Assembly: GCF_002007205.1 (NCBI RefSeq) | Contig: NZ_LAZS01000005.1 | Span: 310,001 to 374,000, forward strand | Origin: Ensifer adhaerens | Lineage (GTDB): Bacteria; Pseudomonadota; Alphaproteobacteria; Rhizobiales; Rhizobiaceae | DNA: 64,000 nucleotides | Direction of reading: 5' to 3' | Shown: positions 16,404 to 25,488 of the stretch, piece after piece | Layout of the letters: the number at the start of each line of letters is the position of its first letter | Position numbering within the stretch: position 1 is the first letter of the stretch | Made by a program: the position numbers and the translations under genes | The notes under the pieces: generated by a model | What the model saw: the letters and a program-made list of their open reading frames with translations, nothing else | Database searches by the model: none | Told to the model about the DNA's origin: nothing

Positions 16404-17740
16404 CAGAACATCGGCGGCATGCGCATGCCGCGCTGGTTTCGGTTGTCGCGGGCGGTGCCGCCGCCTGTGGATCCGGTGCTGACGACCACCTTCTCGCCCT
16501 CTTCGAGGCCACTCTTGATTTCGGCGCTGACGCGGTTGCGAATGCCGACCTCGACGTCGCGGGTTTCGAGCGCGCCGGAGGCGGTAACGACGGTCACCTG
16601 CGCCTTGCCGCCTTCGCCACGTTGGCCGTTTCTCTGGCCGTCACGCCGGCCGTCGCCCTGGCCGGCGGCATCGCCGCTGCCCTTGTCCGGATGGCTCAAG
16701 GCGCCGCTCGGCACGATCAGCACATCCTTGGCGGCAGCCTGCACGAAGAACACCTGGGCGCTCATCGACATCATCAGTTCGCCCTCGGGATTGGGCACGT
16801 CGAAGAGTGCGTAATAGAGCACGACGTTGTTGGTCGTGTCGGGCATCGGCTGGATCTGCCGGAGCTTGCCGGCGAAGCGTTTTCCGGGCTGGCCGAGCAG
16901 GGTGAAATAGGCGTCCATGCCGATCTTCAGCCGGGTGACATCGGCTTCCGACACCTGCGCCTTGACGGTCATGGTCGAGAGGTCGGCGATGGTGACGATG
17001 GTCGGCGTCGTCTGGTTGGCGTTCAGCGTCTGGCCGGCCTTGGCCGGGTTGGCGACGATGGTGCCGGAGATCGGCGCGTAGATCTTGGTGTAGCCGAGAT
17101 CGACCTTGTCGCCGGCAAGCGTCGCCTGCTGCTTGCGGATCTGCGCCTCGATGGCGTTGACGTCGGCTTCGGCGGCTGCGAGGTCGGCGATCGCCTGGTC
17201 GAGCGTCGATTGCGCCACGCTCCTGGTTTCGACGAGATTGCGCTGGCGGTCGATATTGGCCTGCTTCAGCACGAGCTGGGCCTTCTTGGAAATCAGCTGG
17301 GCCCGGAGGTTAGCAAGCTCCGCCTGGTCGATCTCGATGCGGTTTTCGATGGTGGCCGGGTCGATTTCGGCGACGAGTTCATTCTGGGTGACCTTGTCGC
17401 CGATCGTCACATGCAGCGCCTTCAGCTGGCCGGAGACCTGGGCGCCGGCATCGACGGAATTGACGGCATCGAGCGTGCCGACGGCGGTGACGCTGTTTTC
17501 GATGTCGCCGCGGGTCACCACCTCGGTCACCATTGCGGTCGAGGCCGGGTTCTCTCCATAGCGCGTCCAGCCGTAATAGCCGGCGCCGGCGACGGCGAGG
17601 ATGACGGGCAGCCACAGCCAGGCTCGCGAGCGGCGCCTGCGCTTCACCGTCTTCACCGCACCGGGAATGAAGGTGATATTGGGCGCCGCATCGTCTCGGG
17701 GCGTGGTGTCGGCTCGCGCCGTCTTGGCTGTCTTGTTCAT
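16403..17740 (-). CDS. macA: MacA-type periplasmic adaptor protein
   Basis: The 445-residue protein has a basic N-terminus, a membrane helix at about residues 41-57, then the barrel-sandwich start [21 protein letters not shown] followed by a coiled coil. The second lipoyl half ([18 protein letters not shown]) is clear. A low-complexity Gly/Arg/Asp insertion ([16 protein letters not shown]) sits in the C-terminal barrel region, longer than usual for MacA. It is the first gene of the macAB unit, and the adaptor probably docks onto a TolC homologue encoded elsewhere. Confidence 0.92.
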   Translation of the reverse strand: MNKTAKTARADTTPRDDAAPNITFIPGAVKTVKRRRRSRAWLWLPVILAVAGAGYYGWTRYGENPASTAMVTEVVTRGDIENSVTAVGTLDAVNSVDAGAQVSGQLKALHVTIGDKVTQNELVAEIDPATIENRIEIDQAELANLRAQLISKKAQLVLKQANIDRQRNLVETRSVAQSTLDQAIADLAAAEADVNAIEAQIRKQQATLAGDKVDLGYTKIYAPISGTIVANPAKAGQTLNANQTTPTIVTIADLSTMTVKAQVSEADVTRLKIGMDAYFTLLGQPGKRFAGKLRQIQPMPDTTNNVVLYYALFDVPNPEGELMMSMSAQVFFVQAAAKDVLIVPSGALSHPDKGSGDAAGQGDGRRDGQRNGQRGEGGKAQVTVVTASGALETRDVEVGIRNRVSAEIKSGLEEGEKVVVSTGSTGGGTARDNRNQRGMRMPPMF

Positions 17741-17904
17741 CGCTTGCGCCTAACCGGCATCGCCGATGCCAAAATGGATAGGTTCAAAAATAGAAGCGAA
17801 TGGACCCGGCGAAAAGCATTGAGATCATTATATTTTCGTAATGTGACGAGGGCAGCGCCCCTGCGGCACCTGGCCGGTGCCTGCCGATGCGGGGAAAGGA
17901 CCCG

Positions 17905-18141
17905 CTAACCCCTGATGCCCGCGACCGTCAGAAAGGTGCCGATTACCGCCAGTCCGTTCTGCATGCCGTGGCCGATGATGGCGCACCAGGTGCTTTGGCG
18001 ACGGAGCGTGATCCAGGCGAGCAGCAGGCTCGTCGGCAGGATGGCCGGCAGCACGTGGAACCAGAACCAGTGAAAGGCCGTCCAATGAAGGCCGTTCAGC
18101 ACCCAGGCATAGGTGCGGCCGAAACGGATGGCGGTGGTCAT
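17905..18141 (-). pseudogene. C-terminal stump of a CPBP (CAAX-like) intramembrane protease
   Basis: The 78 codons from ATG 18141 encode G-L-H-W-T-A-F-H-W-F-W-F-H-V-L-P and later I-I-G-H-G-M-Q-N-G, two hydrophobic helices of the C-terminal part of CPBP/Abi family proteases, including the conserved His motif region. The front half with the E-E-x-x-x-R motif is missing; the sequence upstream is not coherent with the family. CPBP proteins cleave prenylated or other membrane substrates or act in bacteriocin self-immunity. The stump is probably non-functional. Confidence 0.6.
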
Positions 18142-18302
18142 CGCAAGTGGCAGCGGACCGCAGGATGCGTTGAACGCATGGGTCGAAACGCACGTCCTTA
18201 AGGAGCAGTAGAACGGGTCCCCATCGACGGGCTCGGCAAATGGGAGGCGCGCCCGCAAGTCACGGGCGCGCGTCGTTCCTTGTCTTCGGTCGAGACCTCG
18301 CG

Positions 18303-18959
18303 TCAGCTCCGCGCTGCGGTGAGTACGGCGACATCGACGACCGCGCCGTGGTGGTCGGCAAGGCCGGCAAGTTCGGCCTCGTGCAGCGCGCGGGCGGCAA
18401 TCGTGCCTGATGCTGACGGCAGGTCGCGGGTGGTGCAGGCATCGGCCGCTATCGTGATGCCGTAGCCGAGATCCTTGGCGGCGCGGGCGGTCGACGAGAC
18501 GCAATTGTGGGTCATGAAGCCGGCGAAGATCACCGGTGTGCCGGCCGGGCCGACGGCTTCGGCAAGGTTGGTGTCCGAGAAGCCATTGGGCCGGGTCTTT
18601 TCGACGATCGTTTCGCCCGCAATCGGCGCCAGAGCGTCGACGATCGCGCCGCGATGTGCCGTCCGGTCGAACATGCCGCCGGCGGCCCCCTTGTGGGCGA
18701 CGTGGATGATCTTCGCGCCGGTTTTGCGGGCCGCGGCCAGCAGTTGCCGCGCCTTTTCGATCGCCGCTTCCGGTTCGGCGAGACGCAAGGGACCAGCCAG
18801 ATACTCGTTCTGATAATCGATCAGGACCAGCGTCGCTTCGCCAAGCGGCGGCGGGGCGAGCGTAACGCCGGCAAGTGTGAAGAGGGTTGCGGCGGGTGCG
18901 GAAGCGGTGCGGACGGGGGTGTCGAGATGGGTTGCGGAAGGCGGGTCGGTGGGGGCCAA
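18303..18959 (-). CDS. Isochorismatase-family cysteine hydrolase
   Basis: The frame gives 218 residues from a TTG at 18959; no ATG or GTG with a good ribosome site is available, so the start is uncertain. The family triad is visible: Asp in L-V-L-I-D-Y-Q-N-E-Y (about residues 44-53), Lys in the V-E-K-T-R-P segment, and the nucleophile in F-M-T-H-N-C-V-S-S-T-A-R-A-A. The enzymes hydrolyse isochorismate, nicotinamide or other amides. The divergent LysR gene at 19086 is a likely regulator. Substrate cannot be assigned. Confidence 0.82.
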   Translation of the reverse strand: MAPTDPPSATHLDTPVRTASAPAATLFTLAGVTLAPPPLGEATLVLIDYQNEYLAGPLRLAEPEAAIEKARQLLAAARKTGAKIIHVAHKGAAGGMFDRTAHRGAIVDALAPIAGETIVEKTRPNGFSDTNLAEAVGPAGTPVIFAGFMTHNCVSSTARAAKDLGYGITIAADACTTRDLPSASGTIAARALHEAELAGLADHHGAVVDVAVLTAARS

Positions 18960-19085
18960 CCCTCGCCAGGCGGTGGGTTTCTGGTCATTGCCTGGGCTGG
19001 CGTCGTCGAAGCGGTCTGTCTATGGGGTTGATCCTATCGACTGCATCGACGCAGAGTGATCCGAGATTTTCGGAGGACAATCTGC

Positions 19086-19931
19086 ATGAATGCAGGATGG
19101 GCGGATCTCGAACTGCTGGATCATCTGGTGCGCGGCGCGACGCTCAGCCAGGCGGCGCGCACGCTCGGCGTCGACCAGACGACGGTTTCCCGCCGGCTTG
19201 CGGCGCTGGAGCGGCGGGTAGGAGCGGCGCTGTTCGACCGCATCGACGGTCGGCTGACGCCGACGCCGGTGCTCATCCCTGTCGTCGATCGGCTGCGCAC
19301 GATATCCGAGGAGGCGTCGCTGTCGCTTGCGACGCTGTTGCGAACCACGGCGGAGCTTAAAGGGCAGGTCCGGGTGACCAGCATCGGCTTCGTCCTGAGC
19401 GCGATCCTTGCGCCGGCGCTTTCCCGCCTCGAACAGCGGCACCCGGGCCTGACGCTCGATCTCGTCGCCGACAACCAGATGCTCAGCATCGAGCGGCGCG
19501 AGGCCGATATCGCCATCCGCATGGCGCGCACCGGCGAGGACAGCGTGCGGGTGAAGAGCCTCGGCACGCTGCGCTTCCGCCTGTTCCGGCCGAAGGGGCA
19601 GGGGTTGAGACCTTCCCCCATCGTCCGCTACGGCCCGGCTCTTGCCCATGTGCCGGAGATGCAGGTGCTCGACCGGCTGCGGCCGGATGCGCGCGTGGCG
19701 CTGACGGCCGACAAGCTGGAGATCCTGATGGAGGCAGCGCTTGCGCTCGGCGCCGAGCTGATGCTGCCTGACGTCTCGGGCTTGCGCGATCCGCGCTTCG
19801 AGGCGGTGGACGAGCCGGAGACGGCAGCCGAGCGCCCGGTCTACCTGATGATGCATCCGGAGCGGGCGCGCGTGCCGAGCGTGGCGGCGGTGGCCGCGTT
19901 CATCGAGGAGACGATGCGAGGGTGGAAGTAG
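19086..19931 (+). CDS. LysR family transcriptional regulator
   Basis: The start MNAGWADLELLDHL at 19086, after GGAGGACA, gives 281 residues. The winged helix reads A-T-L-S-Q-A-A-R-T-L-G-V-D-Q-T-T-V-S-R-R-L and is followed by the ligand domain with L-D-L-V-A-D-N-Q-M-L-S-I-E-R-R-E-A-D-I-A-I-R. The V-D-Q-T-T-V-S-R-R variant of the recognition helix is typical of a LysR subgroup that senses aromatic or redox compounds, which is not firm evidence. It is divergent from the isochorismatase-family gene, which it may control. Confidence 0.88.
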   Translation: MNAGWADLELLDHLVRGATLSQAARTLGVDQTTVSRRLAALERRVGAALFDRIDGRLTPTPVLIPVVDRLRTISEEASLSLATLLRTTAELKGQVRVTSIGFVLSAILAPALSRLEQRHPGLTLDLVADNQMLSIERREADIAIRMARTGEDSVRVKSLGTLRFRLFRPKGQGLRPSPIVRYGPALAHVPEMQVLDRLRPDARVALTADKLEILMEAALALGAELMLPDVSGLRDPRFEAVDEPETAAERPVYLMMHPERARVPSVAAVAAFIEETMRGWK

Positions 19932-19967
19932 CTCGGAGTGTTCGGGAATAGGCGGTGGCGTGCAAGT

Positions 19968-20025
19968 TTCGCCCCTCAGCCGGGCCTGTTCCCCGCTGGC
20001 GGGGAGAGAGGGTGTGGGCGACGGC
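19968..20025. repeat. Degenerate GGGGAGA/TCTCCCC-type intergenic repeat
   Basis: CTGTTCCCCGCTGGCGGGGA and flanks resemble the TTCTCCCCGC-N-GGCGGGGAGAA palindromes at 38070-38092 and 38215-38240. It lies immediately before the EamA relic and may mark one edge of its decay. Confidence 0.5.
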
Positions 20026-20085
20026 TGGGCTTCCAGGTGGAGAGTTGCCGGCGGACGCGTCGGTGCCGAACGGAGCCTTCCTCGC

Positions 20086-20408
20086 GCACCGTTTCTACCT
20101 CATCCTCCCGGCTTCTCTGGCGATGACATGGGGGGCGGACCTCAGCACGGTGACCTGGACCGGCTCCCTGGCCCTTGCCCTTGTCGTGGTCTCGGTGGTC
20201 GGTGTGCTTGCGCCACTCTACCTCCTGCAAATCGGCATCGGCCGCTGCGATCCCTACACGGTGATGGTGACGATGGCAGCTCTGCCCTGTTCTGACGTTC
20301 CTGATCGAAGGCTTCTCGCCGCTCTACAGCCGGTCGTGGCCGACGGCGGCGGGACTGGCAGTCGTGACCGCCTTCCTGCTGATCGACGTGACCGCCAAGC
20401 GTTCCTGA
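20086..20408 (+). pseudogene. EamA/DMT transporter relic (C-terminal part, frameshifted)
   Basis: A frame reads S-L-A-M-T-W-G-A-D-L then L-A-L-V-V-V-S-V-V-G-V-L-A-P-L-Y-L-L-Q-I-G-I-G-R-C-D-P-Y and T-V-M-V-T-M-A-A-L. It then loses phase near 20285 and resumes one frame over as P-V-L-T-F-L-I-E-G-F-S-P-L-Y-S-R-S-W-P-T-A-A-G-L-A-V-V-T-A-F-L-L-I-D-V-T-A-K. That is the last third of an EamA-family permease. No start or N-terminal half exists, and both sides are occupied by intergenic repeats. Confidence 0.7.
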
Positions 20409-20429
20409 TCGCAGCGCCACCCGCTTTGC

Positions 20430-20494
20430 CCAGGCGGATGAGGGCTTCCCTCACCGCGCGGATGAGGGGGATTCCCTCACCGTGCGGATGAGGT
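20430..20494. repeat. Repeated GCGGATGAGGG / CCCTCACCG units
   Basis: The motif GGATGAGGG occurs three times within 65 bases, with CCCTCACCG between. The same unit is found in the inverted pair at 38013-38280. Such CCCTCATCCG blocks are familiar intergenic repeats of rhizobial chromosomes; the name of the family is not certain here. Confidence 0.65.
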
Positions 20495-20568
20495 CATTGA
20501 ACCCCAGGCAGCCGAAAGCGCGCTTATCAAAGCGCCGAGGCCAGCAATCCGACAGGCCGCATGTGTGC

Positions 20569-21483
20569 TCACCAAGTTCCGGCGAGAGCGGCAACGGCGA
20601 GAAGCACGCCGGTCAGGATGTTCGCCAGAAACAGGCGATAGCTGATCTCGGGGCGATCGAGGTCGAAGCGCCAGGCTTGCCATGCGAGATGGGCGGCTAT
20701 CGCCACCATGCCGATGGCATAGAGGTTCGACATCCCGAGCATCCAGCCGCCAACGGACCAGGCGGCCACGGTCAGACCGTAGAACAGGGCGATCAGGGCC
20801 TTGCCGTGTGCGCCGAACAGGATTGCGGTCGATTTCAGACCGAGGCGCTGGTCGTCGCGCACATCGACATAGGCATAGGCCGTGTCATAGCCGATCTGCC
20901 ACGCGACGGCGCCTGCCCACATCAGTACGGCGCCGATGGGAACATGTCCGGCAACCTGCGTCCACGCCATCAGCATGCCCCAGTTGAAGGCAGCGCCCAG
21001 AACCGCCTGCGGCCAATGGGTGAAGCGCTTGCAGAAGGGGTAAACGAGGACGAGCGGCACGACGCAGACGGCCAGAAGGCGGGTATCGGGGGTCAGAAAG
21101 ACAAGGAGCGAAGCGGCCAGCGCAAATTGCACGATCAGGAAGAGTATCGCCCGCGGCAGGCCAATCTCCCCATTGGCGAGGGGACGGAACCGCGTTCGCT
21201 CGACATGCCCGTCGAACTTGCGGTCGGCAATGTCGTTGATGGTGGAGCCGGCACTGCGCATGAGCAACGCGCCGAGCGTGAACACCAGAAGATCGCGAAG
21301 CCCGGGAAGGCCATGTGCGGCCTGAAAAAGGGCTGCCCAACAGGGAAAGAGCGTCAGCCAGATGCCAACCGGCCGATCCAGCCGCGCAAGACGGGTATAG
21401 GGCCGCATCGCCTGCGGCAATCGCCGGTCCACCCAGTCGCCCCTGTGAATGTCTGTCAGATCGGGGCGGCTCGCTGCGGTCAT
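20569..21483 (-). CDS. ubiA: 4-hydroxybenzoate octaprenyltransferase (UbiA)
   Basis: The start MTAASRPDLTDIHRG at 21483 gives 304 residues, the normal family length; the longer frame to 21738 is discarded. It is a polytopic membrane enzyme with the first aspartate-rich motif N83-D-I-A-D-R-K-F-D91 followed by V-E-R-T-R, and the second motif Y-A-Y-V-D-V-R-D-D-Q. These bind the magnesium-diphosphate of the polyprenyl donor. UbiA joins the isoprenoid tail to 4-hydroxybenzoate in ubiquinone synthesis. R-P-V-G-I-W-L-T-L-F-P-C-W near the N-terminus is typical of UbiA rather than heme O synthase. Confidence 0.92.
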   Translation of the reverse strand: MTAASRPDLTDIHRGDWVDRRLPQAMRPYTRLARLDRPVGIWLTLFPCWAALFQAAHGLPGLRDLLVFTLGALLMRSAGSTINDIADRKFDGHVERTRFRPLANGEIGLPRAILFLIVQFALAASLLVFLTPDTRLLAVCVVPLVLVYPFCKRFTHWPQAVLGAAFNWGMLMAWTQVAGHVPIGAVLMWAGAVAWQIGYDTAYAYVDVRDDQRLGLKSTAILFGAHGKALIALFYGLTVAAWSVGGWMLGMSNLYAIGMVAIAAHLAWQAWRFDLDRPEISYRLFLANILTGVLLAVAALAGTW

Positions 21484-21788
21484 GTGGCGGACAATCCAAA
21501 GACGCGGCCAGCTCCTGTCGCTGCCGCAAGACGGCGGCACTATAGGGGCGAGTGCGGCGGCAGGTAAGGCGGAAACTGTCGCACCCGGTCGAAGGGCAAG
21601 CCGCCACAATTTGGGCCGCCTGGAGCCTATGGCGCTCGTTCTCCGCAGTCCCGCCGAAATTTCGCCGGTGCAGATGAGCGTTGATAACCACAGGACGGTT
21701 CGCTCCTCTACCTTGCCGTGTAGCTTCGCTTTCGGCACTTTCGCGAAGCATTCGCTGTCGGCCGACCGAAACCTACGAGATTATAGAG

Positions 21789-22307
21789 ATGGCTTCGATT
21801 TTACGACCAAACGATAGAGCCGCTTCTGCGAGGCTCATGAACCTATCGGCGCTCAAACTGGCTGCGCTGCTTGCCCTGCTTTCGCTCGTTGTCTGCCTTC
21901 GCCCGGCGGGGGCGATGCAGCCATGCCCTCCAAACGGTCAACTGCTTTCGAACGCCAAGATTGTGGTCGAGGCGCGTGTTAGGTCGTTTTCAATCGGAGA
22001 CTCGGGCTTTTTGGTGGAGGAGGGCGTTCCGACGAGGATGGTGCGCGCGGAATTGGAGATTAAGAGGGTCATCAAAGGCAAGTTTCCGAAAAAGGAGGCA
22101 ATCCTTTATGGCGGCGTGTTTCCCCCCGGGCCGATCAGGGAACTGGTTCTCATGGCGGCCACATTCGGATTGGGCGAGGAAGACACCTTCGAGGTGGAGC
22201 TATCGCGCCAGGAACTGGGGCCGGGAGTGGAATACTTTTCGTTAGGCAGTTGTATTTATACGAAATTTCCAGAATTGGTGACCGAACTTACTCGTACCGA
22301 ACCGTGA
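21789..22307 (+). CDS. Exported protein of unknown function
   Basis: From ATG 21789 the product has 172 residues; ATG 21837 (MNLSALKLAALLALLSL) gives 156 with a more compact signal peptide ending C-L-R-P-A-G-A. The mature part has a C-P-P-N-G-Q start, a V-V-E-A-R-V-R strand, K-R-V-I-K-G-K-F-P-K and a late Cys (L-G-S-C-I-Y), allowing a disulphide with the N-terminal Cys. The strand-rich pattern resembles small periplasmic proteins that often report G-x-x-x-x-x-[FV]-E-[VL] in the second half, but no family was recognised. Confidence 0.7.
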   Translation: MASILRPNDRAASARLMNLSALKLAALLALLSLVVCLRPAGAMQPCPPNGQLLSNAKIVVEARVRSFSIGDSGFLVEEGVPTRMVRAELEIKRVIKGKFPKKEAILYGGVFPPGPIRELVLMAATFGLGEEDTFEVELSRQELGPGVEYFSLGSCIYTKFPELVTELTRTEP

Positions 22308-22377
22308 GGGTTCGTTTTCGATGACCGCAGGTGGCGCAGAGTTGCCAGAGCGCGCGGGAGGATGAGTTGCAGGACCG

Positions 22378-22557
22378 TCATCCCCAGGCGACGTAAACAA
22401 ACCGGGCGAGAACAAGTGCGCCGCCTGCGCCGACAATCCCCCAGAACCACGCAGCGATCGCGTCTCTTTCGCGCCGGAAACGCTTTACCGGGTTGATGCA
22501 GGCGGCGATGAAGAAAACCACGACAACAAGAATGTATGCCTTTTGATGCGGCGGCAC
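22378..22557 (-). CDS. Small two-helix membrane protein, GTG start
   Basis: A GTG at 22557 follows GGAGAGAGG at a 6-base spacing and yields 59 residues (MPPHQKAYILVVVVFF). Two hydrophobic segments (about residues 8-22 and 36-56) flank the basic loop N-P-V-K-R-F-R-R-E-R-D. Longer frames to 22656 have no comparable site. The gene lies between an exported protein gene (convergent) and a TetR gene (divergent). Function unknown. Confidence 0.6.
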   Translation of the reverse strand: MPPHQKAYILVVVVFFIAACINPVKRFRRERDAIAAWFWGIVGAGGALVLARFVYVAWG

Positions 22558-22685
22558 CGTCGACCTCTCTCCAGTCTGCTTCTTCAGCTTATGGCGCTCG
22601 TCTTTCTCCGCCACCGCCGAAATTTTGCCGCTTCTTGAGAATCGTCTTGACGCCAAGGGGACGCTTCACTAGAAGAATGCGAACC

Positions 22686-22699
22686 GTACCGTACGGTAC
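22686..22699. promoter_or_regulatory. Perfect palindrome in front of TetR gene
   Basis: GTACCGTACGGTAC is a perfect 14-bp palindrome, 26 bases upstream of the TetR ATG. Size, symmetry and position fit an autoregulatory TetR operator; ACCGTACGGT cores are common for this family. Confidence 0.65.
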
Positions 22700-22724
22700 T
22701 GATCGGGAGCGAGGCAACGTGCAG

Positions 22725-23366
22725 ATGGCTGTGGCGATGAGGGAGGCGAATGCCGGGGAGGGGCTGACGGAACGTCAGGGCGCCGTTCTCGAGCAGGCAT
22801 TGCGGCTTCTCGTCGACGGCGGCGAAAAGGCGCTGACGACCGCCGGCATCGCGCGCGCGGCCAATTGCTCCAAGGAAAGCCTCTACAAGTGGTTCGGCGA
22901 TCGCGACGGCCTGATTTCGGCGATGATCGGCTTCCAGGCGAGCAAGGTGCGCACGCAGGACGTCGCCGCCCGGGCGCTCGATGCCGAGAGCCTGAAGCGC
23001 CATCTGATCGTGTTTGCCAAGGATCTGCTCGAGGTTCTCGCCGGTGACGTCTCGCTGGCGCTCAATCGTCTGGCGATCGGCCAGGCGAGCCGCGACGGCT
23101 CCAAGCTCGGCCACATGCTGCAGGAGCGCGGGCGCCGGCAGATCGGCCGCCGGGCCGCGGCGCTGCTGGAAGCCGGCCGCAAGGCGGGACTGTTGACGTT
23201 CGACGATGCCGACGAGGCCTATGGTGCGCTCTACGGGCTCATCGTCTCCGACTGGCATCTGAAGATGCTGCTCGGCGAAGAGGCCGGCGAGATGAAAAAG
23301 GGTTTTGGCCGCAAGGCGGAGCAGGCGGTCTCAGCCTTCCTTTCGCTTTACGGCACGAAAAGGTAA
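22725..23366 (+). CDS. TetR family transcriptional regulator
   Basis: The start ATG at 22725 (MAVAMREANAG) or the GTG at 22719 gives about 213-215 residues. The N-terminal helix-turn-helix reads A-L-T-T-A-G-I-A-R-A-A-N-C-S-K-E-S-L-Y-K-W-F-G-D-R-D-G-L, a textbook TetR motif. The C-terminal helical domain would bind a ligand; K-R-H-L-I-V-F-A-K-D-L-L-E-V-L begins it. A palindrome sits in the promoter. ilvC starts 54 bases after the stop on the same strand, so the regulator may share a transcript with ilvC or simply precede it. Confidence 0.9.
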   Translation: MAVAMREANAGEGLTERQGAVLEQALRLLVDGGEKALTTAGIARAANCSKESLYKWFGDRDGLISAMIGFQASKVRTQDVAARALDAESLKRHLIVFAKDLLEVLAGDVSLALNRLAIGQASRDGSKLGHMLQERGRRQIGRRAAALLEAGRKAGLLTFDDADEAYGALYGLIVSDWHLKMLLGEEAGEMKKGFGRKAEQAVSAFLSLYGTKR

Positions 23367-23396
23367 CGGCGGGGGAAACCCCGCTTAAACGACTGA

Positions 23397-24440
<1,044 letters not shown>

Positions 24441-24445
24441 GCCTT

Positions 24446-24548
24446 ACTGCATAATTCCTTAATCGGAATCGATTTGAGGATAAAATTATGCAGCAAGTCC
24501 AACGCGTTACAGCGTCCTTTGCGCGTCATTTCCGACGCGCGGCGCTGT
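24446..24548. repeat. RIME-like double palindrome directly after ilvC
   Basis: Palindrome one spans 24446-24493 (CTGCATAATTCC at left, GGATAAAATTATGCAG at right). Palindrome two spans 24509-24548 (ACAGCGTCCTTTGCGCG at left, GACGCGCGGCGCTGT at right). The second is clearly related to the AGAGCGTCCTTTGTGCG palindrome of the RIMEs at 48488 and 50718, while the first differs. It begins 5 bases past the ilvC stop and would form two RNA stems at the mRNA 3' end. Confidence 0.8.
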
Positions 24549-24568
24549 CGCGAATGGTTGAATGAAGA

Positions 24569-24596
24569 AAGCCGGGGCGCACGCTCCGGCTTTTTT
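24569..24596 (+). terminator. Intrinsic terminator downstream of ilvC
   Basis: AGCCGG (24570-24575) pairs with CCGGCT (24586-24591), and the stem is followed by TTTTTT. The stop of ilvC is 130 bases upstream, with the RIME-like element between. Confidence 0.8.
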
Positions 24597-24827
24597 CGTT
24601 TGGCGGAGCAAGGGCCCCTCGCAGTTGATCGCCTGCTGGGAGCTGCCGACCATGACGATCCTCGGCCCATCGACCCTACGTCTGTTCATGTGCAAGGCGC
24701 GCGCACATGGCGCCGGTTCGTCCTGCGGCGGCGTGCAAATCGGCATAGATCAATTAGGAATGGTGAATATTCGTGAGTGCTGATATGTTGGCGGAGTGAT
24801 CTTGGTACATCCTTGGGGGCAGGGCAG
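24597..24827. other. Gene-free promoter region of the 24828 unit
   Basis: No start-associated frame was recognised. The last 90 bases before the gene are AT-richer (ATTAGGAATGGTGAATATTCG, 24749-24769) and probably hold the promoter. Confidence 0.4.
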
Positions 24828-25457
24828 ATGGCACGCGTACCGATCAGGGAATACGCGGCAAATCGCAGTGAGGGCGAGGTCAGGGCGCTTATTTCCAAGT
24901 ACAAACTGGACGTCCAGCCGAGCACGGCGGGCGAAACGGTTGCGGCCGATACGCTTGATCAATTGTTCACCGTAGAAGGCGAGTTGAGGCAACTTGGCAC
25001 GCTGCGTTCGGAGCTGAGCGCGACCCGTGCCGAGCTGAACGAGGTCAAGCCATCCATGTGGCATGTGAAGGCGGCGACCATGACAGCCGCCATATCCGCG
25101 CTTGCCGCCTGCGTCGCGACTGGATTGACTGTGTGGTCGGCGAGAGTTGCGAGCGATCAACTGTCCAGCTCGATAGCCGCCACCGATGCGAAGAACCGGT
25201 ATGAGGTTCAGATTCTGGTGGCAAACAAGCTTACAGAAACCGCGTCGGCGCCCGCAGACGAGGTGACAAACAGATTGTTTGATTTCAACAGTGCGTTCGT
25301 GATCGCCAACGACCTGCATGAGGACGGTGGTTTTGTGAGGGGATGGCAAGAGTTCATCGACAGATATTGCGGACCGTTGAAGGACAAGAATTTTTATAAA
25401 GCCGACGACGACCCGCTCGCGGACACACGAAGCATTTGTGAGAGAAACACCCAATAA
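24828..25457 (+). CDS. Membrane-anchored coiled-coil protein of unknown function
   Basis: ATG 24828 (MARVPIREYAANRSEGEV) gives 209 residues. The N-terminal 75 residues are hydrophilic with a helical L-R-S-E-L-S-A-T-R-A-E-L-N-E-V coiled-coil segment. One membrane helix follows at about residues 84-104 (AAISALAACVATGLTVW). The C-terminal half is hydrophilic, with two Cys near the end (Y-C-G-P-L and S-I-C-E). An exported protein gene follows 31 bases later, so the two appear to be one operon. Codon use is less biased than in neighbouring core genes. No family was recognised. Confidence 0.75.
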   Translation: MARVPIREYAANRSEGEVRALISKYKLDVQPSTAGETVAADTLDQLFTVEGELRQLGTLRSELSATRAELNEVKPSMWHVKAATMTAAISALAACVATGLTVWSARVASDQLSSSIAATDAKNRYEVQILVANKLTETASAPADEVTNRLFDFNSAFVIANDLHEDGGFVRGWQEFIDRYCGPLKDKNFYKADDDPLADTRSICERNTQ

Positions 25458-25488
25458 TCGCGCCCAGCTTCTTAAGGGGAGGGGAATC

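Noticed and set aside
14901-16814. 637-codon plus-strand frame opposite macB and the end of macA
   Set aside because: Composition is H/D/R-rich and follows third-position bias of macB; no motif.
17905-18504. 199-codon minus-strand frame joining the CPBP stump to upstream sequence
   Set aside because: Its first 120 residues are the shifted frame of the isochorismatase gene and intergenic DNA. Only the last 78 codons look like a protein family.
24567-24827. Several short frames after ilvC
   Set aside because: They run through a terminator and a RIME-like element and lack ribosome sites.
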